This document shows positions 11,342 through 22,000 of a stretch of 64,000 nucleotides of DNA, piece after piece. Each line of letters starts with the position of its first letter. Within the stretch, counting starts at the first letter, position 1. The stretch covers positions 48,858,986 to 48,922,985 of the forward strand of contig NC_134016.1 of the NCBI RefSeq assembly GCF_040712315.1, written 5' to 3'. Position numbers and translations under genes: made by a program. Source of the stretch: Castanea sativa. Taxonomy: Eukaryota > Streptophyta > Magnoliopsida > Fagales > Fagaceae. The notes below the pieces were generated by a model that saw only the letters and a program-made list of their open reading frames with translations, was not told the DNA's origin and searched no databases.

Positions 11342-14010
11342 CTGTCCGGACGACCTTCTAGGACGAGGGAAGTAGACGAGTAAGCCATCACGTTCACAGA
11401 TGAGGACACTGAACGAGTTCACCACCCACACGATGACGCGATAGTCATTACCCTACTTATTACTGATTACATGACTAGGAGGGTGTTGGTAAACAATGGC
11501 AGTTCAGCGGACATTTTGTATTACCCCACCTTTCAGCAAATGAGGCTAGGACGAGATCAACTTCGACCAGTGAATTCACCATTGGTAGGATTTGGAGGAA
11601 TGAAGGTGCAGCCTGTGGGCACCATCACATTACCAGTGGTGGTTGGAACGTATTCGCAACGGATAACCAAAGAGGTAAACTTCCTTGTTGTTGATTGTGC
11701 ATCGTCATATAATGCTATTATTGGAAGGCCAACTTTGAATAGTTGGAAGGTTGTAACCTCTACCTACCATTTGTCTGTCAAATTCCCAACCGAGCACGGA
11801 GTGAGCCAAGTACAAGGAGATTAGTTAGCCGCCAGAGAGCGCTACTTAGCCATGTTGGTGATGGACGAGCACGTACAGACAGTGAGTATAGACGAGAGAA
11901 GGATCGCAAAGAAACCCACTAAGGTGTTGGAAGACGTCCCCTTGGACGAAAGCAGACCCGAGAAGTTCACTAGAATTAGGGCGAGCATGGAAGAAGAGGC
12001 AAAGCATACTCTGGTCCAATTTTTGAAGAAAAGCCTTGATGTCTTTGCATGGAGCCATTAGGATATGCCGGGTATTGATCCAAGTGTCATTACTCATCGC
12101 TTGAATGTATGCCCCTACTCCAAACCAATGCGTCAGAAAAAGAGGGTTTTTGCTCCTGAACGAGACAATGCCATCAAAGAAGAAGTCCAGAAGTTGATTA
12201 CCGTGGAGTTCATCTTAGAAGTTTATTATCTGGACTGGTTGGTGAACGTAGTCATGGTAAAGAAGGCCAACAGCAAGTGGCGAATGTGCGTCGACTTTAC
12301 TGACTTAAACAAGGCTTACCCCAAGGACAGTTATCCATTGCCACGCATTGACCAGCTGGTGGACTCGACGGTAGGTCACAAGTTGCTGAGCTTCATGGAC
12401 GCCTTCTTAAAGATGGACGAGGTAGATCAAGAAAACACCTCATTCGTTACTAGCCAATGGTTATTTTGCTACAAGGTAATGCCCTTTGGTTTAAAGAATG
12501 CAGGGGCGACTTACCAAAGACTGGTTAACCACATGTTCCGTCCTCAAATCGGGCGAAATATGGAGGTTTATGTGGATGATATGCTGGTAAAGAGCCTGGA
12601 CAAGAGAAGCATCTAGACGACCTTCAAGAGACCTTTGATACACTTCGGCAGTATAACATGAAATTAAATCCAAGCAAGTGTGCTTTCGGAGTTTCGTTGG
12701 AAAAGTTTTTGGGGTTCATGGTTTCGTATAGAGGAATTGAAGCAAATCTGGACAAAATTCAGGCAATACTAAATATGGAACCACCGAAGAACATCAAAGA
12801 AGTCCAGTCTCTTACTAGACGAGTTGCCGCCCTTAACAGTTTTGTTTCGAAAGCTACTGACAAGTGTTTGTCATTCTTTAAAGTCCTCAGGAAGGCATTT
12901 GAGTGGATGGACGAGTGTTAGAGGGCCTTTCAAGACCTGAAGACTTACCTCACGACAACACCTTTGCTGAACCCATCTGTACTTGGTGAAGAATTATTTT
13001 TGTATTTGGTAGTGTTCCCACACGCTGTGAGTTCGGCGTTAGTTAGAGAAGAAGGACGAGTTCAGAAACCGGTGTACTATACAAGCCGCGCATTAAGAGG
13101 GGTGGAAGGACGATACCCGATGATGGAGAAGCAAGCCTTTGCCTTGATCACGGCCTCCAAGAAGCTGAGGCATTATTTCTAAGCTCATGTTATCAACGTC
13201 CTAACAGATCATCCCCTAAAGAAAGCAATGCACAAGTTGGAAGCTGCGGGGTGACTAATTCAATAGGTAGTGGAACTTAGTGAATTTAATGTCAAATACC
13301 AGCCAAGGAACGCGATAAAGGCGCAGGCGTAGGCAGATTTCATTGTAGAGTTCACCCCCAGCCAGGATGAGCTGGACAGGGACGAAGGAGTTGAAAGGTG
13401 GGTTATCAACGTAGACAGATCGTCCATGCTATATGCAGGAGGGATTGGAATCATACTCAAGTCCCTAGAGGGTGATAACTTGGAGTATGCAGCCCGTCTA
13501 TAGTACCAAACCACCAACAACGAGGCTGAGTATGAAGCTCTACTCAAAGGGCTGGAATTGGCTAAGTCCTTAAGGGTGGAGTCAATAATAGTCAAAAGAG
13601 ATTCTCAGCTAGTCATCAACCAAGTGAATGGAACATGTGATGCTTAGGAAGATCGGATGAAGAAATATCTATGCAAAGTGAGGCGGCCTGCCCAAAAGTT
13701 TACAGAAGTGAGTTTCGTTCAACTCCCAAGGGAGGAAAACATGGAAGCAGATGCCTTGGTGAAAGTAGCTTCGGGAGGAGGAGTTATGGACTCGTACAAC
13801 AGAATCCAATACATGCTAAGCATAGACCTCCTAGATATACAGCAAATAGGAGGGGGAGAAAATTGAATGAGTCCAATAGTACTCTATCTTAAGGATGGAA
13901 GGCTTCCAGAAGACAAGGATAGGGCCAAGAAGCTGAGGGTTAGAGCAGCGAAGTATGTCCTCATAAATGAAGTGCTATACAAGCAAGACTTTTCTTAGCC
14001 CTACCTAAGG
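11342..14010 (+). pseudogene. Ty3/gypsy pol (protease, reverse transcriptase, RNase H, second RNase H), decayed and 3'-truncated
   Basis: The protease segment near 11480 reads VNNGSSADILY, where D is expected for the first N (the catalytic Asp). RT motifs run over 12065-12920, including WRMCVDFTDLNKAYPKDSYP, VMPFGLKNAGATYQ and the catalytic YVDDMLVKS. RNase H follows (KPVYYTSRAL, TDHPLKKAM), then a second archaeal-type RNase H (TTNNEAEYEALLKGLELA, REENMEADALVKVAS), which is characteristic of the Tat lineage. There is a frameshift near 12607 and many in-frame stops. No integrase was found, and homology ends near 14000 at SQPYLRCL-like sequence. This copy is dead. Confidence 0.88.
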
Positions 14011-14040
14011 TGCTTGGCTTTTCTCAGCCCTACCGTTCAT

Positions 14041-14724
14041 TAGATTATCAAAAGTAATAGTGTATGAAAATTATATATATAAGGTTAAATGAAATATCAA
14101 AAAATGGATTTTAAAATTTTCTAATTTTATTTCTTATGTAATTTATACTATTACCAGAGAACATCTCTTTTTTAGTTATGATTAGAAATATGATTTCCAT
14201 AGTTAGAATTTGATTAGTTTTAAGTTTATATTTAGTACAATGATTGTATTTAATTTTTGATTACTGATTTAATTTTTTAAGTGAATTTAACGTACTATAC
14301 TGTAAAGTTGTTAATGTACTCCATATGGTCATCTCTATTTTATTTTTTACTTGTCCTTACAACCTCTTTGTTTTCTAATTAATAGTTACTAATTGACGTT
14401 TGATTTTTTTTTCTTTATCTATACTTTATTACTTTGTATTGTTTTTTTTCTTTACCATCTCTCCCTCTCTCTCTCTTTCTCTCTCCATTGGCAACCTATC
14501 GTTTTCCAAAATTTGATGATGATTCTATGACATTGAATATGCATAAATAGTTTTTATTTATTTATTTTAATTTAGTGTTTCCAAATCGAGTTTTTTTTTT
14601 TTTTTTTTTTTTGTATTCCATTTTTCCTTTGATGCATTGGCTGTGAGAATGAGTGTTTCCCTAGCATTACTCCACTTTATGCGGACAATTTTATTTATTG
14701 AATTTAACGAAAATATTATATGTT
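14041..14724. other. AT-rich spacer downstream of the truncated gypsy element
   Basis: No gene is supported. There is a CT-rich run near 14460-14490 and a poly-T run near 14590-14612. Confidence 0.5.
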
Positions 14725-15780
14725 TAATTTTTAAAATAAAAGGAGAGGAAATATAAATAATTTGTTGATATATGTGGGGGATGTGGCTAAATTTAAATGT
14801 TGAATAAAATAATATGAGAAGAAAAAAAAAGTAAAATAAAATATATAACAATAAACACCAACTTATCCAAATCATTCTATGTAATATAATAATATTATAT
14901 TCTTATAAACTATCTTTAACAATCAAAGTGAACAAAAAAAAAAAAAAAAAAATTAAAACACAAAACTAAATTGCATCAACCCAAAAATAGAGTTCTAAAG
15001 AACACAAAACTTTATCAAGCTCAAGTAGAGATGCAAGAAAAATGAAAGAAAATCCACCAAAAAATTGAGGGAGAAAGAGAGGGAAATAACCATTTTTTGT
15101 GAGGAAAAATTATGTAAAGAATTGAAGAATGAATGACAAATTTTTACTAAGAGGATCATTATAAAAAGGAATAAAATAAAGGAAGATAAAGGGAAAAAGG
15201 AAGAGTGATATTAAGGTAGAAGGTTTGGGGAGATGAAAAGGTAAAGGGAAGGAGAAAGGTTAAAGGAAGTATAAATGCTAAAATATTACATTTTTTTAAA
15301 ATTTTTTTAAAACGAAAAGGGAGAGAAAATATAAATAATTTAATGATAAAGAGGTTGAATTTCAATATTGAATAAAATAAGATGAGAGGAAAAAAATAAG
15401 TAAAATTAAAAGATATAACAATAAACACTAAATTATCCAAATCATGCTATGTAATAGAATAATATTATATTCTTATCTACTATCTTTAATTCTTTATAAT
15501 GTAATCGGATAACATTTAATAATCAAAAAGAACAAAAAATAATAGTAATAACTTAAAAAAAAAAACTAAATCGTATCAACCTGAATTAGAGTTCTAAAAA
15601 ACACAAAAAAATCTCAACCTAAAGCAAAGATGCAAGAAAAATAAAAATCCTCCAAAACATTGAGAGAGAGAGAGAGAACATTTTTGTGAGGAAAAACTAC
15701 GCAAAAAATGGAAGTGAGGATAACAAATTTATAGTAAGAAGGAGTGAATAAGAAAATACAAATAAAGGAAGAGCACTAAA
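14725..15780. repeat. Direct duplication of an AT-rich unit of about 0.5 kb
   Basis: Two diverged copies occur in the same order, offset by about 570-590 bp. Matching words include GGAAATATAAATAATTT, TATAACAATAAACAC, AATCAT(T/G)CTATGTAAT, AATAATATTATATTCTTAT, GAGTTCTAAA(G/A)AACACAAAA and TTTTTGTGAGGAAAAA. Copy 1 is about 14725-15175 and copy 2 about 15297-15780. No coding potential is present; Phe/Leu-rich reading frames reflect A/T composition. Confidence 0.75.
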
Positions 15781-16549
15781 ATCTTTTAGGGCCAAAGTGT
15801 TGATTTTTCATTATTGCAAGGCTGCAAAGGACACAATCTAATAATTAAAAATTGTGTAGGACAAATATAATTTTGTCATGATAATACACATGTAATCTTA
15901 AGTCAATAAACTTGCGTAAGTCACAAGATCATCAGGAGAATCAAGATTTCAATTTTGATTGAAGCTTCATATATATAGAAAAGGAAGTGGTGTCTTAATT
16001 TTTGGGTAAGATATTCCACTTCATATCCACGGGACATCTTGGAAATCTTATAGTCTGATAATATGGTTCATTGAACATGGGACTTTTAGGTTTGTGTCAC
16101 AGGACCAATAATTCAAAGCAGAAGCATATATTTGTTTATTGAAAAAAATGATTTAGGCCAGGTTATTTTTACAATTGTATCATACAAGCAACCTTATATT
16201 TGACCAATCAACCTGTGAGAGCATGATTAGAGCCTCGGAGCCCTTGTTCAAAAAATATGAGTGACTTTTAAGTCTCCATGCATGCAGTTAGTGTGTAAGG
16301 TACTTAACAAAAGAAATTACAGTGTGAGGAACCTTTTTTTTTTTTTGGAGTGAATACTGTGTGAGGCACCTACCTAGAAATTATTGTTTGGGGGAATAAC
16401 TACTTGCATAATCCACTTTCATCCAATTGTAATTCCATTGCATTTTTTTAATTAATTAAATCTATATTCAATTCATAGTCTGAAACTCTACCCTATAATA
16501 GTGTTAACTATTTTAGGGAAAAATAAAAAACTCATCCCCATCTTTTAAA

Positions 16550-16604
<55 letters not shown>

Positions 16605-17087
16605 AAGAATCTGACTTTTAAGCGTGCCATTCATCACAGTAGCTTTTGTTGATTCAATTTCCTTTCTAAAATCTTCTCAATTTTTTTTCCCTTTTTTTAT
16701 TATAAAGATTTCTCAATTGTTTAGTCTTCTATATTTTATAAAAATTATTCAAATAAGATAGATTCAACCATTTTCGTCATATAAGAGGAATAGATCAAGT
16801 GAAAAGCATCTGCAACATTTATGCTTTCAAACCATGCCGAGTTTATATTTGAAAACCTAAACATATCAATACCCAAGAGTACTTAAATAAATCAAAATAC
16901 TAATGTTTATTTGGACCAATGACTCTATAGTTTGATAATGTAATAGTCAAAGAGAAAGACTAGCCGGGTAAAATCTATTAAAGTATACCAAACTTGAAAA
17001 CTTTGCAACCTACTTTTTTTGGTCTTTCTTTAGCAAAAAAGATTCATTTGGGTAATAATAATAATAATAATAAACTACCCTACATAT

Positions 17088-17143
<56 letters not shown>
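15781..17143. other. AT-rich spacer with two TA microsatellites
   Basis: A (TA)n run covers about 16557-16601 and another about 17085-17138, the latter preceded by an ATA trinucleotide run and CATA repeats. No gene is supported in the remainder. Confidence 0.6.
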
Positions 17144-17532
17144 TGTTAGGGATATTTTGTGGTATGATTGAATGGGATATTTGTGGGATATTTTGTGTTA
17201 AGTAATTGTGCACGTGTATTAGTAGTGTAGTATTGTATAGTGTGGGTTGTAATTGCTGGTGTTGTAATATGCAAGGCAGTGACAGGGCGGCAGGTCAGTT
17301 AGTTAGAAGTTAGTTAGGGAATTGGGTTTAGTTGGAGTAGTATCAGACACATTAGTCAATGGTATAAATGGAAGGGCTGTACAGACTACAGACATGGATA
17401 AGATGAATGTTCCCAATTTTGCTTTCTCTTTCTCTCTGATCCTTTCTCTGTTATTTTTTTCTTTTCCATTGGAGAACCGGCTGGATTCGAATCCAGCTAG
17501 AGAGACCAAATCCATTCATTCCATTCCTAACA
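17144..17532 (+). mobile_element. Solo LTR (389 bp) with AATAA target-site duplication
   Basis: The element starts TGTTAGGGATATTTTG and ends ATTCCTAACA, so the termini TGTTAGG/CCTAACA are perfect inverted repeats. It is flanked by AATAA at 17139-17143 and 17533-17537. A TATA-like GGTATAAATGG lies at about 17359 in the plus sense. Short LTR length and terminal sequence fit a copia-type or TRIM element. No internal domain adjoins it. Confidence 0.92.
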
Positions 17533-17608
17533 AATAAACTATTATATTTTAGTTTTGTTATACACGTGTGTAACTTATTATTCTAATTATCTTATTAAAG
17601 TCATAAAG

Positions 17609-17760
17609 TTGGTTCTAGTTAGCTCAACTGGTAAAGTTTCTGATGGTTATATAAGAAATCTGAAGTTTAATCTCCGCTTACACCAAAAACTGATTGGTGT
17701 CTTGATCTGATAATAAAAAATTATCATAAGGAGCGGACGCCATATGTTGAATTTCTCTAA
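17609..17760 (+). mobile_element. tRNA-derived SINE copy
   Basis: A box A-like promoter TAGCTCAACTGG lies at 17620-17631, followed about 40 bp later by a degenerate box B (AGTTTAATCTCC). A non-tRNA body follows (ACACCAAAAACTGATTGGTG, GAGCGGACGCC). The spacing fits an RNA polymerase III SINE promoter. It does not fold into a plausible tRNA acceptor stem, so it is not called as a tRNA gene. Confidence 0.7.
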
Positions 17761-18399
17761 AAATATAATAATTATCTTATTAAATCAATGCACCATTGTC
17801 CTCCTTATTCTCATTTTTTTAATTAACAAGTCGCCATCTTGTAATAAATAAAAAATCTAAAGACTTTTTGGCTCTTGATGTAAATAAGATTTTTTTTTTA
17901 CACTCACTCAATTTGAAAACAAAATTTTTCATAATTTTTTTCACAGCTGCTATAATATGTTGTGATTGGTGCTACTAAAAATAGTATTAGACTATTAGTG
18001 GTAGATTTATGTAAAAATGACAATAATCTAATTGCAACTTATCACAACAAAAATTACAAAAAAGATTATAATTTTTTTTTTGTATCCTTAATATTAATCA
18101 TGGTATATTTATTTGCACCACCTCGCCTAATGCATAATTGTGTTTAAAAACATGTGTACGCCGATTTGGGCCCATTTCTCAATGTTTGTTCCTTTCAGAC
18201 TGAAGGTTTCAGTTGAAAGCCCAGTTCAGCCATCTCCATTTCTGTATTTTCTTTTGAACCCAATAAAGAAAAGCCCAATGACCTACCCATCACCTTGGGT
18301 CTCACAAACGAGTCAGTTGTGTTTTTTTTTCCATATAAATTTTCAATGGAGTCAATTACATTCTAAAATGATTTTCACTATTGTGTAATTTTAGCCATT

Positions 18400-18709
18400 A
18401 GTTATTTTTGCCACAACTCGTCACGTGGTGAGTTGTGATTGGTAGATATACGATGGTGGGCTATGTGGGGCATACATTTGCCAATCATAACTCAGCATAT
18501 GGTAAGTTGTGGCACAAAGTTGTGGCAAATTATGTGTTCCTAGCATTACTCGTAAGTAATGTTGAGGACACATAATTTGCCACAACTCATCATGTGGCGA
18601 GTTGTGATTGGTAAATGTATGATAGTGGGCCATGTGGAGACACATCTTTGCCAATCACAACTTGGCACATAGCGAGCTAAGGCAAATTATGTGTTTCTAG
18701 CATTACTTA
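18400..18709. mobile_element. Palindromic MITE pair
   Basis: An element at 18553-18709 has about 29-bp inverted ends: TAAGTAATGTTGAGGACACA on the left and, reading inward on the other strand, TAAGTAATGCTAGAAACACA on the right, both continuing into TAATTTGCC. The interior repeats CACAACTC and GAGTTGTG words around GTGGCGAG. A related, more degraded copy occupies about 18400-18552 immediately to its left. A third relative lies at 23522-23671. Confidence 0.7.
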
Positions 18710-19027
18710 ATAGTAAGATACATTTTCTTCAAATAAATATATAAATAAATGGTGAGATACAATAAATTGATTTCACAGTACAAGCGCATTAACCATGAAA
18801 ACTGCAGGTCAAACTCATAATTGAGACTCATGTGGACTTAGGATGTTGCGAAAGCAGGAAAAAAAAATTATAGTAAAAGCTAAATAGACAAAAACAGGAA
18901 GAAATAATGGAGCAAGGAACTACTGGGAATAGAAATTCATAATTTAGTTTTAACAAAACATTTGCAGCAATGCAAATATTGATGTTTATTACATAAATTT
19001 CCTCCAAAGGAAGTTTAAGATAAAAGT

Positions 19028-22000
19028 TCAAGCTGCCCAAGTGCTTGTTCCACAACTGTCGTGTACACATGCCAATATATCTCTGTACTCTCTATGAATA
19101 GTGAAGGAATCATATACCTTTCCATCGCTGCTTTTCTTGTACTCAAAAAGAAGAGAGGAGCGATTGAATGCTGTTAGTTTGACAAATCCAAAGTCGAAAT
19201 CTCTGTATAAACTCCAATTGGGGATCCCAATGAAAGATGTTCCTAGGTGATGCCCTCCCCCTCCAACAACAACATGGATGGTTCCGTTCATGGTGCCCGA
19301 ATAATGGGACACTTCTGAATTAACACATACATTCTACACCACCAGCATTGATAATACAAGATTAGAGAAAATGGAATGCAAGTGATCTTAAAGATATTTG
19401 GTGAATGCACTATCTGGAAATTCAAAAGAGAAACTGTAATGCTAAGTTAAAGAGTTGGCTAAGAAACAAAAGCATTTCGGTCTACATTGCTTATTGTGTT
19501 ACCCTATATTGCATACCAATAGGAGTTTGCATTAAGTAGTGCAGTTGAGCCTCTGACATTACCTAGAAAGCCTAAGAGTTTATATTCAACCTTTCTAATG
19601 GTTTCTAAAATGTCCAAATATTATCCAAAACCTTCAATTATATATTTTTTTAATGGCTACCTTGTCGTAAGTGTTCACACTATGCCAATACCCTTAAAAT
19701 CAACTCTAAAAAGACATACAAATACTAGCCTGTGATTAAGCACCTCCAGGCAGAAGTTTCTGCATCTACACAGCAATGTAGAATGCAGCATTCGATGATG
19801 GTGTGTCATGAGTTGCATAGAGACTAACTCATGGTGAAATCAATTAATTTAGCTAATGTATACATGAGAAAGAGATTAAAATGAATGCACATTCAAACTA
19901 AATCTAATTTTGCTCTATCCGTACCTGGTATATGGGGCATGTCCTTTCATAATCATGTACATGGCCATAAAATGCAATATCTACCCTGTACTTCTGCCAA
20001 AGCTTCTGCATGTCATCCCTTCCCATGGGCTCTGAAAATGAGCCCTCTTGGCCAAACCAATCGTTAGAGGAATACCCAAGGGGACGATGAGCAGCAAAGA
20101 TCAACCAAGGTTGTTTTCGCCTATCAACTGATGCAAGGCACTTCTCAATGAACTTATATTGTTCTGAACCCTCTCTCCAGTCATGCTCAGTGTCAGCTAT
20201 ACAGAAGTGAAACATGCCGTAATCCGTTGAATACCTATGTATAAATGACAGTTATGGTCACAAAACTTAGAATGAAGGATATACTCCACAACAAACAAAT
20301 TAATGTAAGAGAAATGGACCAAACTGATTGTTGGAAAGGTTTGGCAACTCCTCTAAATTTACTTTCATCTAAAAATAAAAACACCTTCAATTTTTGTAGG
20401 ACTCTCTACATTCAAACAATAACAAGGGTGTGCAAATGTAAATAACATATAAATTCAATTTACCAGAACTTAGCTCTGTTCTCAGCAGGAACATAGTATA
20501 AGGTCTCAGCAATCACACCACATTCCCCACCTGAATCTGTACCAGTATAGAAGGAACCTGAATCCGGCCAATCACGTTCATGATTACCACTGCAAGATGA
20601 TCAATTGAAAGATTCATTAACCAGTTTTACCAAGTAAGGCATATAATCTGATTTTTATTATAGATGGAAACAATTAGTGATCAATTACACAAACCTTGCA
20701 ACCATATATGGAACAGTAGATGTAATGGGCTCCACCTGTTGCAGGAATTGATCCCAATCTGCGATGTATCCATCTGCATATGCTATATCTCCTATGTGGA
20801 ATACTATATCATAATTTGGCAAGTCCTTGATGAGTTGGTCTGTAGTGTTAAGTGCACCTGGATCTTTATTAGCATATTCAGTTGAACCATCGCGTTCTCC
20901 CTAAAAGCATACAAGAAGAAATGTGAATTTTTCCCAATCCATCATTTACAAGAAACTCAAACGTGACTCAAATTTTTAACATTATACCAACAAATTTTTG
21001 ATGGATTTGTATTAATATTTGGTTTGGTACATATAAATTTTTTTTCCTCAAAAAATTGTGACTGCTTCATTCAAAATTTTTTGATTGGTTATTCATTTGA
21101 GTTTGTTTTACCTTCCCCATGTCACCAAATATTATAACACGCTGTAATGAGTCCTGCCCAGGATATGGGGAGGATTTGAAAGAATGAGTTTTGCTCCAGA
21201 TATATGAACCATTAGATAGGATATGACCCATCCTGTAAGAGTACCTGAAATACCATCATAGCAAACTTTAGCATATATTATTAAGACTTTCATAACACTT
21301 CAATGTCAAGAAATGAGTTAAATACATACACAGTGTTTGGCCACAAATTTGTTAAGAAACTCGTATGCGTAAAACCAAGATCGCGCCAGCCAACAGTCAG
21401 TGCAGGTGCACCTACAGGGTAAGAAGGAAATCTCTTGATGTTACAACATATAATTCACAAAATTTCTCCAATGAAAAGTGGGAAGAAAAAAAATTTAGTT
21501 GTAAAAATTTGTGCTCAAGAGTAATAAAAAATCATACTCAAAACATTGTATCCATTCATAAAGAAGAAATAAGCAAATTATCAATCAAAACATTGTATCC
21601 ATATATAATATTGAATTGTCAGGATTTTCAACCATAAACTTTCTATTGTAGCTTTCTTTGAATGGCCACAATCGTGCACTGGTTATTAAAAATCTGTAGC
21701 TTTCTTTGAAGGCAAGAGGACAAATCCCATGTTATGGTGTGTTACCATTTACTATAAGTCACTCGAGAAAAACAGTTGCCAGCAATCCAGGAAAAGGCAT
21801 GGTAATTTATAGTTTATATTGTGGAAGCACTCTTGTATGGGTAATTAGGACTATAGGTGAAAAGTTTTAGACAACTTAAGAGCTTCAACATATAGTAGTA
21901 ATATTAGTTAATGATTGCAAATCTCAAATGCACTTGACAGCTGTTGATTGCTTTGTGACAGTTTACTAATACAAGAAATAAGTGAATAATCAAGAACTTT

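Noticed and set aside
14567..15440. Hydrophobic minus-strand reading frames resembling membrane peptides
   Set aside because: They arise from AT-rich repeat units and poly-A; both duplicate units give unrelated peptides.
17010..17213. Tyr-Ile repeat peptide
   Set aside because: Translation of a TA microsatellite.
17609..17690. tRNA gene from box A/B-like sequence
   Set aside because: Box B is degenerate and no acceptor stem can be drawn; it fits a SINE head better.
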